Shown piece by piece: positions 46,268-54,808 of a DNA stretch of 64,000 bases. The DNA is from CAVTHW01 sp963734625 (GTDB lineage Bacteria; Acidobacteriota; Terriglobia; Bryobacterales; Bryobacteraceae). Position numbers and translations under genes: made by a program. The notes under the pieces were generated by a model, which was given only the letters and a program-made list of their open reading frames with translations, was not told the DNA's origin and searched no databases. The stretch lies in contig CAVTHW010000012.1 in assembly GCA_963734625.1 (NCBI GenBank), forward strand, positions 62,001 through 126,000, given 5' to 3'. The first letter of the stretch is position 1, and every line of letters starts with the position of its first letter.

Positions 46268-47488
46268 TTAAACCAAGGCCTTGGCCAGCAGATCCAGGAA
46301 CATCCCCGCATCGGCGACTATTCCGATCGCCTGGCCCGTTCCGCGATCGCTCACCTTGGTGGCCACCGCGGGATTGATGTCGACGCAAACCAGCTTGACC
46401 CAAGCCGGAAGCATATTCCCGGTGGCGATCGAATGCAACATCGAGCCCAGGCAAAGCACCAGGCCGGAGCCCTTCAACTCCGCCGCATAGGCGTCCTGCG
46501 CCCGGTTCATGTCCGTGATCGTCTCCGGAAGCGGGCCGTCGTCGCGCAGGCTGCCCGCCAGGACGAACGGCACGCCGGCCCTGACGCACTCGTATAGCAC
46601 CCCGTTCGAGAGTCTCCCGCTTTCGACCGCCTGGCGGACGCCACCGCAGGTGTAGACGGCGTTGATGGCCCGCATATGGTTGCGGTGCCCGTGTTCGGCC
46701 TGCCGGCCATCAACCAGCCGCACGCCCAACGACGTGCCGAACAGCGCCGCCTCAATGTCGTGAACACCCAGCGCATTTCCGCTTAGGAGCGCCTGCACCC
46801 AGCCGCCGCGGATTAGGCCGGCCAGCGGCCCCGCTCCGCCGGTATGAATGACGACCGGCCCCGCGACCACCACCACTTTCTGGCCTTGCTCGCGCACCTG
46901 GCGCACGAGGGCGGCCGCTCTCCGCACGGCCGTATCGAGCTGGCGTTCGGAGGAGATGCCGTTGGTCATGAACGCGAAGGAAAGCCGGTCGCGCTCCTTG
47001 GATTCGGGCAGCACGCGGATTCCTCGCATGCCGACCACCACGGGATCGCCGGCGCGCAAATCGCGCAACCGGCGGCAAACCGCGCGGCCGTCCCGGACCA
47101 CTACCAGAGCGTCCATCCGCTGATCCTCGACCGGCATCCATTGCTGAGCGTGCCGGACCAGCGTCCTATTATTGCTGGTCGAATAGAAATCTTCCGGCGC
47201 GCAATGATCCCGCTCCGCCACGCGCAGGACAGCGTCGTTGGAATCGACCGGCGAGCACCCCAGATCCATCAGCTCCTGGAGCATCATGCGCATTTCCGCG
47301 TCGCCCGGCGCCTCGACGCGCAGCCGTAAATAGGACGGCTCCTCGTTGGTGCGTCCGATGCGGAACTGCTCCACTTCGAAGCGGCCGCCGTGTTCGACGA
47401 CCTTATCGAAGATCAGCTCCATTACATGGGAGTCGATCAGGTGCCCCTCGGCCTCCACGATCTCCTGGAAGGGAAAGGCAGCGTTCAT
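46268..47488 (-). CDS. LOR/SDH-domain protein, archaeal-type ornithine cyclodeaminase candidate
   Basis: The 406-residue protein belongs to the TIGR00300 family: the N-terminal domain (EAEGHLIDSHVMELIFDKVVEHGG, RIGRTNEEPSYLRLRVEA) and a Rossmann-like C-terminal domain (VVVVAGPVVIHTGGAGPLAGLIRGG, RAGVPFVLAGSLRDDGPLPE). Members include the archaeal ornithine cyclodeaminase and the C-terminal half of cyanobacterial arginine dihydrolase. It would convert ornithine to proline and ammonia with NAD; no arginine enzyme is adjacent, so this is not certain. It ends 2 bases before queF. Confidence 0.75.
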   Translation of the reverse strand: MNAAFPFQEIVEAEGHLIDSHVMELIFDKVVEHGGRFEVEQFRIGRTNEEPSYLRLRVEAPGDAEMRMMLQELMDLGCSPVDSNDAVLRVAERDHCAPEDFYSTSNNRTLVRHAQQWMPVEDQRMDALVVVRDGRAVCRRLRDLRAGDPVVVGMRGIRVLPESKERDRLSFAFMTNGISSERQLDTAVRRAAALVRQVREQGQKVVVVAGPVVIHTGGAGPLAGLIRGGWVQALLSGNALGVHDIEAALFGTSLGVRLVDGRQAEHGHRNHMRAINAVYTCGGVRQAVESGRLSNGVLYECVRAGVPFVLAGSLRDDGPLPETITDMNRAQDAYAAELKGSGLVLCLGSMLHSIATGNMLPAWVKLVCVDINPAVATKVSDRGTGQAIGIVADAGMFLDLLAKALV

Positions 47489-47501
47489 AAACCCTCGTAG
47501 G

Positions 47502-47518
47502 GGGCGGGTGACCCGCCC
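47502..47518. repeat. GC-rich palindrome just after the phosphofructokinase stop
   Basis: GGGCGGGT-G-ACCCGCCC (47502-47518) is a perfect 8+8 palindrome. It begins on the minus strand directly after the TAA of the phosphofructokinase gene and ends before the LOR/SDH start. There is no T-run, so it is not a classic terminator. It may be a REP-like dispersed element or a transcript-stabilising hairpin. Confidence 0.55.
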
Positions 47519-48709
47519 TTACGACGCCCGCGTCAAAAAGATTGGCAATCCGATTTTCGCTTCGTAGCGGGGCCGGTACCGGTCGGTGTTGTACATGGTC
47601 TCAATGTCCACCTTGCGGGGTCCCAGCTTCGGATCGGGAATCGCAGACAGCGTGTAGCGGCCGTCGACGATCGCCGTCATCACTCCGTGCTTGCCCTGGC
47701 TGAGAGCATCCAGCGCCATGTTCCCATAAGTTGTAGCCACCAGCTTATCGACGAAATCGGGGCTGCCGCCGCGCAGGTCGTAGGTCAGATCGCTGACCAC
47801 GGTCTCCTCCCCGCGCGCCCGCTTCTTGATCTCGTCGCTCAAGTCCTCGCCGACGCTCATCTTCTTGCGGTGGCCGAAAGCGTCCGGCTCGCCGTATTCC
47901 TTGACCTGGTAGCCCTGCCACTCAGCGCCTTCCGACATCACAACCAGAGAGTAATTGCTCGGGTTGCTCCGCTTCTCCTCGAGAAGGAAGCCGATGAGCT
48001 TGTCGAGATCCACCTTGTACTCGGGGATGCAGCAGCGAATCGAGGCCACATAGGCTGTATAGAGGGCCGTGTGTCCGGCATCGCGTCCGAAGACGCGGAA
48101 AATTCCGACCCGCTCGTGGGACCCCACCGTGGTGCGCTGCCGTTCGATGGCGTCGGTCGCGCGCGTGATGGCAGTCGAGAAGCCGATGCAGTACTCGGTG
48201 TTGCGCACGTCGTTATCCATGGTCTTGGGAATGCAGACCACCGGGAAGCCTTCCTTGTCTAGCCGGGCGGCGTAGCTGAGAGTGTCGTCGCCGCCGATCG
48301 CGATAAGGCAGTCGAGCTTGAGCGCCTCCAGGTTCTTCAGCACCTTGGACGTGATGTCGAAAACCATCGACGTGACGCCCTTCTTCGTGAATTCGCGCCT
48401 GGGGAACTCCTGGCCCGCCAGGTACTCGGGTAGTTCCTTCATCTTGGCGGGGTTGGTCCTTGACGTGTGCAGAAAGGTGCCGCCCGTGCGGTCGATGGTC
48501 CGCGTATTAGCGCGGTTCAGCGGAAGGATGTAGCGGGCCCTGCTCATGGGATCTTCGAGGTTGACATGGGTGAGGCCCTCCCACCCGCGGCGGATGCCGG
48601 TAACCTCAAGATCGGATTCGGCGCCGAGGTAAACCACGCCTTTGATGACCGAATTCAAACCCGGGACGTCGCCCCCGCCGGTGAGGATTCCAATGCGTTT
48701 TGTTGCCAT
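47519..48709 (-). CDS. Phosphofructokinase with PPi-type active-site residues
   Basis: The 396-residue protein is a PFK: GILTGGGDVPGLN at residues 7-19, GGDDT at 139-143 and PKTMDND at 161-167, with GRDAGHTALYTAYVA later. ATP-dependent enzymes normally have GGDGS and PGTIDND. The second Asp in GGDD and the Lys in PKT are the residues that mark pyrophosphate use in this family. It should therefore interconvert fructose 6-phosphate and fructose 1,6-bisphosphate using PPi, reversibly, so could serve glycolysis and gluconeogenesis. Assigned from residues only; activity is not shown. Confidence 0.88.
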   Translation of the reverse strand: MATKRIGILTGGGDVPGLNSVIKGVVYLGAESDLEVTGIRRGWEGLTHVNLEDPMSRARYILPLNRANTRTIDRTGGTFLHTSRTNPAKMKELPEYLAGQEFPRREFTKKGVTSMVFDITSKVLKNLEALKLDCLIAIGGDDTLSYAARLDKEGFPVVCIPKTMDNDVRNTEYCIGFSTAITRATDAIERQRTTVGSHERVGIFRVFGRDAGHTALYTAYVASIRCCIPEYKVDLDKLIGFLLEEKRSNPSNYSLVVMSEGAEWQGYQVKEYGEPDAFGHRKKMSVGEDLSDEIKKRARGEETVVSDLTYDLRGGSPDFVDKLVATTYGNMALDALSQGKHGVMTAIVDGRYTLSAIPDPKLGPRKVDIETMYNTDRYRPRYEAKIGLPIFLTRAS

Positions 48710-48757
48710 AAGTGCTTTTGTGTTGCTCCTGGGGAATGAGAATGCCGGAACGCACTA

Positions 48758-49983
48758 TTATAGCGTTGCGCGCAGGGGTTGCGGCAGGCTTCCGCCATCT
48801 TTATCGCGGATCACGACGGGATTGGGGCCCAGAACGCGGATGGTCATTACGCTCTCTTCGATTTCGACCAGCAGGAAATGCCGCTGGGGCGCCCAACCTT
48901 GGATGTGGGCGGACGGCATCTTTGCTTTGATGTTTCCAGTGCGGAGCGACCCACCGGCGCCGCTGATTACGTACCGGACGCCGCGCGTGGCCTGATCCGG
49001 CTCGCTCCACTGGAAGTTGTGCTCGTGCCCATTGAAGACGACCTTCACGCCCGAGCGGCCAAACAGATCCACCCAGGACTGGAGATCTCTCAAGCTGGCG
49101 CCGTGTCCTGGCCCGGCATTGAACGGGGGGTGGTGAAAGTAAGGGATCTTCCATGGGGACGGCGAGGCGGACATCTCACGTTCCAGCCACTGGGACTGTT
49201 GCCCGCGCGGCTCGTAAATCGGCCGACGCTCCTGTGTGGTTATGTTCGTCGAATCCAGCGCGAAAAAGGTCGCCAGTCCGCCGAAGCTGAAGCTGTAGTA
49301 GCGCGAGGGCTGTGGAGCGGGAAAGAAGAAATTGTCCAGATAAGCCGGAAGATCTCCGGAGAATTCGGTCTCGTCCCCGTCATGGTTGCCGAGAGTCGGG
49401 TAGAACGGAACGGAACGCAGAAGGTCCTCGTAGGGACGAAAGAACTTGACCTCCCAGTGCCTATCCTGGCTGCCGGAGCCGGTGGGGATGCCGACGAGAT
49501 AACGGTTGGCGTAGATGTTGTCTCCCGTCGTGAGGACAAAACGCACGGGGTTGTCGCCGTTCTCTCGCTCTTGGAAGGCCCGCTGCATGGCGGCGGCGAC
49601 TTCGTACTGAGGAGCGCGGCCGGTACCGAAATCGCCGAGGACGAAGAAGGCAAGCTTGCGCGCCGTTTGAGGCCACGTCCGGACCTTGCCCGAGCCGATC
49701 TTGCGACTCCCGATAGACACTTCGTAGGGGTATTCCCGATCCGGTTCGAGACCCCGCACCTCCACCCAGTTCTTCTGAGTTTCCGACAGGCTCCGCCCGG
49801 CAATGCGCACGGTGGCTGGTCCATGGGAGACCGAGTCGCGCCCAATCGTGTTCCCGCGGCCCGCCGTCGTGCCCCAGGCGAGCAGCACGGAGGTGGCGTC
49901 GATCCGTCCGACGTAGGTGTCGAAGCGCTGCGCCGAAGCGAGACAGGGCAGCAGAGCAGCAGGATCAGGCGCGGGAAGGTCAC
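48758..49983 (-). CDS. Purple-acid-type metallophosphatase with Fn3-like domain; signal peptide frameshifted
   Basis: The body encodes an N-terminal Fn3-like domain (TSVLLAWGTTAG, GLEPDREYPYEV) and a metallophosphatase domain with LGDFGTG, TTGDNIY, LGNHDGD, HHPPF and FNGHEHNF metal ligands. The best start is GTG at 49983 with leader MTFPRLILLLCCP, but that frame differs by one base from the body; adding a base within about 49943-49965 gives a signal peptide ending CLASAQ, directly before RFDTYVG. The enzyme should hydrolyse phosphate esters outside the cytoplasm. The longer in-frame extension to 50179 runs across the next gene and is not real. Confidence 0.8.
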
Positions 49984-50030
49984 ATTTCAGTCTATCGGAA
50001 CGCCGCTGGGCCCTAGGGAGCTGCGTGTAC

Positions 50031-50609
50031 TCAATAGCCGGCTTCCAACTCCGCGGCACGCGGGTGGAGGATATCGTTCTCGAGGTGGATGTGCTGGTCG
50101 AGGTCCGCCTCCAGTTCCGTGAGGCCCGTAAACAGCGTGCGATGGCCGTCGTCGGCGTCCTCTGACAGAGCGTAGCCATTGGTGATGCGTCGCATCTCGG
50201 CCAAAGCCCGGACGGCGCTGTCGTGTTCGTGCTCCATCACGCGAATCGGGTTGCGCACCGAGCCACAGTGTGCCGTCGGGGCGGGCTGACCCGCCGCGCG
50301 GGCCGCCTCCAATCCTCGAATCAGAGGAAAGAGCACCATCTCTTCCTTCCACATGTGGCTCTCCAACTCGTTCTTCAACTCCGAGAAAGTGTTGCACAGC
50401 GGCTCAAGCGCGTCGCCGTGCCGCCCCGAATGCGCCTCCGCGACTCTTGCCGAGAGTTCCGCGAGCCGGGGCAGTTCGCGACGAAGATAATGATGGTGCA
50501 TGTCCAGAATGTGCTGGATCAGATCGGCAAGCGGGGCTGAGGCCCAGTCCTTCCGCCCTGCCGAAGCATCCTCAGACGCACGCTCAAGTTGCCCGCTCGC
50601 AGTCATCAT
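50031..50609 (-). CDS. Hemerythrin-like di-iron protein, RIC/YtfE-type
   Basis: The 192-residue helical protein shows the histidine pattern of the RIC (repair of iron centres) family: DLIQHILDMHHHYLRREL near residues 29-46, LESHMWKEEMVLFPLI about 83-98, VMEHEHDSA about 123-131, and LDQHIHLENDILHPRA about 167-182. These would bind two irons. RIC proteins repair iron-sulfur clusters after nitric-oxide or oxidative damage. The N-terminal ScdA domain of some relatives is absent. The opposite-strand frames are shadows. Confidence 0.85.
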   Translation of the reverse strand: MMTASGQLERASEDASAGRKDWASAPLADLIQHILDMHHHYLRRELPRLAELSARVAEAHSGRHGDALEPLCNTFSELKNELESHMWKEEMVLFPLIRGLEAARAAGQPAPTAHCGSVRNPIRVMEHEHDSAVRALAEMRRITNGYALSEDADDGHRTLFTGLTELEADLDQHIHLENDILHPRAAELEAGY

Positions 50610-50720
50610 TGTCCCTCCTGCCCTGATGCTAGCGATTGCGGTTCACGTAAGCTGTGACCGCCGTCACTGTTTCCTATTGTGGGAATTCCGGCTTTGTAGT
50701 GGGTAGCAGGCCCACCTGGA

Positions 50721-50860
50721 CGCCCCTTTCCCTCAGTCCTAAACTTCCAGAGCGGTCCTCCCCGTCAAGGGTTCGCTTCGCCGCGCCGACTAGTTGCGCC
50801 CTTGACCGGTCCGGGCCGCTCTGACCGCCTATCTCATACGAGGGAAAGGGGCGAAGCGAA
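50721..50860. repeat. Large inverted repeat with three paired blocks and a competing pairing
   Basis: In the 324-base gap 50610-50933, 50721-50734 is the exact reverse complement of 50840-50853 (14 bases), 50748-50755 of 50816-50823 (8 bases) and 50764-50771 of 50799-50806 (8 bases), giving a nested hairpin of 133 bases. A further 11-base block, 50772-50782, is complementary to 50850-50860 and overlaps the outer arm, so the two folds exclude one another. There is no open frame. It may be a structured RNA, a protein-binding cruciform or an end of a mobile element. Confidence 0.7.
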
Positions 50861-50906
50861 AAGCTCCCGCCGCCAGGCCTTATCCACACATAACGATAAA
50901 TACATA

Positions 50907-50935
50907 TTGACACACGATAAGCCCTGAATTAAGAT
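50907..50935 (+). promoter_or_regulatory. Candidate sigma-70 promoter of the DUF2975/XRE pair
   Basis: TTGACA at 50907-50912 and TAAGAT at 50930-50935 are separated by 17 bases. The start of transcription would lie near 50942, only a few bases before the ATG at 50946, so the message is nearly leaderless. This argues against the upstream ATG at 50934, which lies inside the -10. Confidence 0.55.
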
Positions 50936-50945
50936 GGAACCAATC

Positions 50946-51428
50946 ATGAAAAGAAGCTCAACAATATTTCTTCAGGCAGTCATTGTGGCTCTCGGCATCG
51001 GTGCTCTTGCTCTTATGCTTTGGGAACCCCACATCGAGGGGAGGAATGTGCATGCCACGCTCTTTGAGATCTACTTCAAAGATCCCTTTTTGGCGTATGC
51101 GTATTTAGCGTCCATTTCGTTTTTTGTGGCGTTGTATCAAGCGTTTAAGTTGCTCGGATACATCGGGCAAGATCGAGTCTTCTCACTAAATTCCGTGAAA
51201 GCTTTGCGGACTATAAAATACTGTGGGATATCTCTTGTTGGTTTTATCGTAGCGGCAGAAGCCTACCTGTTTACAGTTCAGCGCGGCAAGGAAGACATTG
51301 CGGGCGGTGTTGCTGTGGGTCTTGTTATGATCTTTCTCTCTGTCGTAATCGCCACTGCGGCGGCCGTGTTTGAAAGAACTTTACAAAGTGCCGTGGATAT
51401 GAAGTCCGAGAACGACTTAACGGTATAA
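50946..51428 (+). CDS. DUF2975 family membrane protein
   Basis: From the ATG at 50946 the product is 160 residues with about four membrane helices (near residues 8-28, 46-66, 92-112 and 120-145) and short polar loops. The family pairs with a small XRE regulator in many bacteria, for example yoaS-yozG in Bacillus, and this gene is followed 10 bases later by one. The function is unknown. GC content is clearly below the surrounding sequence (about 37 percent in one 60-base line), so it is probably acquired. Confidence 0.75.
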   Translation: MKRSSTIFLQAVIVALGIGALALMLWEPHIEGRNVHATLFEIYFKDPFLAYAYLASISFFVALYQAFKLLGYIGQDRVFSLNSVKALRTIKYCGISLVGFIVAAEAYLFTVQRGKEDIAGGVAVGLVMIFLSVVIATAAAVFERTLQSAVDMKSENDLTV

Positions 51429-51438
51429 CAAGACTAGC

Positions 51439-51672
51439 ATGGCAATCATCATCAACATCGACGTCATGTTGGCGAAGCGGAAGATGAGCGTCACCGAGCT
51501 CGCCGAGAAAGTCGGCATCACGATGGCCAACATTTCCGTCTTGAAAAACGGCAAGGCAAAGGCGATCCGACTATCAACATTGGAAGCGATTTGCGAAGCG
51601 CTGGAATGTCAGCCTGGAGATATTTTGGAGTATAGCGAAGTAAGCTTTCTACAAAGAAAATCCGGTTTATAA
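51439..51672 (+). CDS. Small XRE-family transcriptional regulator, YozG-like
   Basis: The 77-residue protein is one helix-turn-helix domain: MAIIINIDVMLAKRKMSVTE at the start, LAEKVGITMANISVLKNGKA as the HTH, and ALECQPGDILEY as the conserved end. It probably regulates the upstream DUF2975 gene, with which it shares a transcript. No operator is recognised. The same AT-richer composition suggests acquisition of the pair together. Confidence 0.85.
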   Translation: MAIIINIDVMLAKRKMSVTELAEKVGITMANISVLKNGKAKAIRLSTLEAICEALECQPGDILEYSEVSFLQRKSGL

Positions 51673-51690
51673 GGCCGGATTGTCGATTAC

Positions 51691-51909
51691 CTAGAACGGA
51701 CCGGCTTCTTGGTCAGCTTCCTCTTCAATCAGCTTCTGCTCTTTGAGGTATCGAGTGATCGAATACCATGCCGCGTTGATTACAGGGATAAGCAGTGCCC
51801 AGCGAGAGTCATTCTGGGAGTAGGCAATCAAGATCGGCAAAACCGATGATACTGCCAGGCAAAAGAACGCGATGACAAGGTACTTTAATGCTTTTGTTGA
51901 CGCCAGCCC
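51691..51909 (-). pseudogene. Small membrane protein remnant without a start codon
   Basis: The frame is open from a TGA at 51910-51912 to a TAG at 51691 and encodes about 72 residues with two hydrophobic segments (KYLVIAFFCLAVSSVLPIL and WALLIPVINAAWY) and an acidic end. No ATG, GTG or TTG occurs near its beginning. The composition changes from AT-richer to GC-rich at its upstream edge, where the TPR gene ends. It looks like a gene that lost its 5' end at the island border. Confidence 0.45.
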
Positions 51910-52849
51910 TCAAGTTGCACCCAGACCTTGGGCACCTGCGATGAGTCGGGATGCCTGGCGAGGAAATCTTCGAGCTCGGCGGACGCCGCCTTAAAGTCGG
52001 AGCGCTGCGCGTAGATTCTGGCCAGGTAGAGTTGAGGAAGCGAAAAATGGTTGGGATCGAGGCGTTTGGCCTCTTGGAGATAGCGGAGCGCCAGGTCCAG
52101 ATTGCCCAGAAAGAGGTAGTTCTGGCCGGTCTGCGCGTTGGCCAGAGGATCCTTGGGCCGCTCAACCACGGCATACAGGTTGTACTTCAGGGCTTCCTCC
52201 AGCCTGCCCTGGAGCATGACGGCTGCGCCCAGGTTCACGCTAGGGTAGTAACTTCCAGGCTCCGCCTCGAGGGCCTTGCGGAAATAGCCCTCGGCGTCCT
52301 TGTACCGCTGCGCGAGGAAGGCGATGGTGCCGAGGTGATTCCAGGCCTCGGTGAACTGCGGCGCGATCTCGACGGCCTTCTCGATCCTCCGGATGGCCTG
52401 ATCCACCTGATTCTTCCCCAGCAGCTTCTGCGCTTCGGCGTACTCGCGTTTGGCGGCGTCCGGGATGGCGAGCCGGCGCACGTCCACGGTGTGTTGCCGC
52501 TCCAAAGCGTCCCGGGTCGAGGCACTCGCCGGAAAACGGCACAGTCACGGCAGACTCGATTGTTCGAATCGGCCAGACTCGGACCAACCTCAATGGTCCT
52601 CTCGATTTCGCCCGCGCCGGGAGCGAAGACCAGGACTTTGTAGGTGCCCGTGCGGATATTCCGGAACCGGAACCGGCCGGCGGAGTCGCTGGCCGTTTGG
52701 GTGGTGAAGGGCGTAGTGGCCCCAGCGAGCACGACGACCGCCCGGGAGGGGGCTGGATCGATCTGGCCGCGCACCTCGAACGTCCGTTCCGCGGCGCTGA
52801 GGCAAACTGCCGCCGCGAGGGGCAACACGAAACAGACCGCCCGGGCCAT
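51885..52849 (-). CDS. Exported protein with carboxypeptidase-regulatory-like domain and TPR repeats, frameshifted
   Basis: The N-terminus (MARAVCFVLPLAAAVCLSAAERTF) is a signal peptide followed by one beta-sandwich domain (VRGQIDPAPSRAVVVLAG, DSAGRFRFRNIRTGTYKVLV). The second half, in a different frame, is five or six TPR units (DQAIRRIEKAVEIAPQFTEAW and others) ending at 51885. The halves join through two frame changes: one base removed near 52563 (in TCGAACAATC) and one near 52527 (in GAGTGCC) give DSTIESAVTVPFSGEASTRDALER. The product would be about 320 residues and periplasmic. It follows the polyferredoxin gene by 34 bases. Confidence 0.7.
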
Positions 52850-52883
52850 ATCCCTGGAGTTATCCTACCGCGCCGGGCTGCGG

Positions 52884-53897
52884 TCAGGGATGCGAGAGCT
52901 CACCCGCGCGCGGAATCAATTCGGAGTAGACCGAGTTCGGCAGGACCGTCCGCCAGTGGCCGGTCCACATCGCGAATCCGACAACTCCCAGGAAAACGCC
53001 GGCGATCGCGGCAGCCATGGCCCAAGCGGGAACGCGGCGCTTGCCGGCCGCCAGCCACAGCGCTCCCTCGGCGGGACAGACCGCGACGCACTCCAGGCAG
53101 CCCGTGCATTCGGGCGAGCGGATCGCGATCAGCCGGTCCACCGGGAGCCGGGAAGGACACGATTTGGCGCACTTGGCGCAGTCGATGCAGACCTCCGGGG
53201 CGCGGCGAATGCGAGCGGGGCTGAAGCGGGCCACCAGCCCCATTAGCGCGCCGTACGGGCAAAGGTAGCGGCACCAGAAGTTCTGGATGAAGACCGACAG
53301 GAGAACCAGGACGCCGAGCGTCACCGCCCCCGCTACGCTAAGGAAGCGGAAGAAATTGAGCATCTTCACGTCCGCGATCAAGCCGTAAGGGCTCCCCAGA
53401 AACGCTTCGATCGCGGTGCCGCTCATCGACCCCACGGCAAAGAGGAACAATCCCAGCAGGATATACTTCAAACTCCGCAGGCCAAGGTCGGCCCAGCGCG
53501 GAAGATAGAAGTTCTTCCGAAACGTCCGCCGGCCGATCCTCCAGAGCCATTCCGAAATCGTCCCCACCGGGCAGAGCCAGCTACAGAAAGCCTTCCGCAT
53601 CAGGAACGAGATCGCCAGAAAGGCCGCCAGCAGGACGACTCCAGCGGGGTGAATGGCGGGGAGTTTACCGGTAAGCAGCCAGAGCTTGAAGCTCATCAGC
53701 GATGCGATTGGCAGCCAGCCTTCCACGCCAGGCGGGCGCGTCACCAGCAGCGTGGCGCCTCCAGTCTCGTAGTGCCTGACGAAGAGGTAGAACTGGACGG
53801 CAATCCAGAAGTTCAGCGCCAGGAAAACCGTTTGGAATGCCCAGCGCAACGGTTGCGAACGATCCGGCCCCCGGCGCCTCTGGAGTCTCTTGCTCAT
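52884..53897 (-). CDS. Membrane iron-sulfur protein of the NapH/CcoG (polyferredoxin) type
   Basis: The 337-residue protein has about five membrane helices, two cytoplasmic-side FCSWLCP and WCRYLCP motifs, and a ferredoxin domain with two four-cysteine clusters (CIDCAKCAKSCP near residue 236 and CTGCLECVAVCP near 264). It should pass electrons from the quinone pool or a reductase to a periplasmic partner. The partner is not in the window. It is 51 bases downstream of the ECF sigma gene and 34 bases upstream of the TPR gene. Confidence 0.88.
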   Translation of the reverse strand: MSKRLQRRRGPDRSQPLRWAFQTVFLALNFWIAVQFYLFVRHYETGGATLLVTRPPGVEGWLPIASLMSFKLWLLTGKLPAIHPAGVVLLAAFLAISFLMRKAFCSWLCPVGTISEWLWRIGRRTFRKNFYLPRWADLGLRSLKYILLGLFLFAVGSMSGTAIEAFLGSPYGLIADVKMLNFFRFLSVAGAVTLGVLVLLSVFIQNFWCRYLCPYGALMGLVARFSPARIRRAPEVCIDCAKCAKSCPSRLPVDRLIAIRSPECTGCLECVAVCPAEGALWLAAGKRRVPAWAMAAAIAGVFLGVVGFAMWTGHWRTVLPNSVYSELIPRAGELSHP

Positions 53898-53948
53898 CCT
53901 CTCTAACTTCAGTTTGAGGGAAATAGAGCCGGGTGGCAGTGACCAGGG

Positions 53949-54677
53949 TCACGCGGGAGGGGCGGCGCGCCGGGCAGCCATGCCCTCCCGGCAGGCGTCT
54001 AGAAGCCGTTGTCTTATTTCGGGGCTCATCGGGTTGGGCCCGTCGGCGGTCTCGAGCTGGTGACAGGGAACGGCGGCGCCGCGGAGGTAACCGTCCAGCT
54101 TCTGGCGCAGGGCCAGGCGCGCGCGATGAAGACGGGTCTTCACGACATCCGTGCTCGTGTCCAGGATTTGCGCCGCTTCCTCCGTGGAGAGTTCCTCGAC
54201 ATCCCGCAGCAGCAGTACGGTCCTGTAAATACCCGGCAGCTCCTTGATCGCCTGCTCCAGGGCGTCCCTAAGCTCGGCCCGCAACACCTGCGTGTCCTGC
54301 AGCTCGGACCGGTCCGCGATCTCGAGCTTCCTTTCGCCTCCCCGATGATCGTGCGCCGGCGTCAACTCGTCCAGCGAAATCTCCTGCACGGGCGCGAACA
54401 CGCTCTTGCGGCGCTTCATGAGGCAGGCGTTGCGCGCGATCCGGAAAACCCAGGCCCGCACATGTTCCGGCTCGCGAAGTTGCTCCAGGTTCTCGAAGAC
54501 CTTCAGCAGCGCGTCTTGCGCAACCTCCTCGGCGTCCTCCCGGTGGCCGCAAACCAGGAAACTGTACTGGAACAGCCTGGAGCGGAAACCCTCGACGAAG
54601 CGGTCAAACGAAGCCATATCGCCCGCGAGGATCTCTCGCGCCAGCTCGACTTCGGCTTCTTTAGTAAGAGGCGCCAT
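53949..54677 (-). CDS. ECF-type RNA polymerase sigma factor
   Basis: The 242-residue protein has region 2 (FDRFVEGFRSRLFQYSFLVCGHREDAEEVAQDALLKVFENL, residues about 24-63; VRAWVFRIARNACLMKRR about 73-90) and region 4 (LPGIYRTVLLLRDVEELSTEEAAQIL about 145-170). A C-terminal tail of about 50 residues is longer than usual. No anti-sigma gene is adjacent; the next genes encode the polyferredoxin and TPR protein, which may be its targets or partners. A GGAAC on the minus strand about 50 bases upstream resembles an ECF -35 and could reflect self-activation; that is weak. Confidence 0.88.
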   Translation of the reverse strand: MAPLTKEAEVELAREILAGDMASFDRFVEGFRSRLFQYSFLVCGHREDAEEVAQDALLKVFENLEQLREPEHVRAWVFRIARNACLMKRRKSVFAPVQEISLDELTPAHDHRGGERKLEIADRSELQDTQVLRAELRDALEQAIKELPGIYRTVLLLRDVEELSTEEAAQILDTSTDVVKTRLHRARLALRQKLDGYLRGAAVPCHQLETADGPNPMSPEIRQRLLDACREGMAARRAAPPA

Positions 54678-54808
54678 GGCCGCTCTTTCGTTTCATTCTA
54701 CCGGACGGGTGTTGGGGAACGCTGGCGTTCCGCGAGGCCGCTCAGCGCGGCAGATGTTTCGCGTCCGTCTCGAAGCGGTTGCGAGGTTATGGTGCGGCCA
54801 GGCTCGGT

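Noticed and set aside
45864..46589. 241-codon frame as the queF gene
   Set aside because: The first 108 codons re-read the LOR/SDH gene; the true start is the ATG at 46265.
47502..47518. Rho-independent terminator after the phosphofructokinase
   Set aside because: The hairpin has no T-run and the next gene continues on the same strand.
50721..50860. Integron attC site
   Set aside because: The hairpin is of suitable size but I find no RYYYAAC/GTTRRRY core pair and no integrase.
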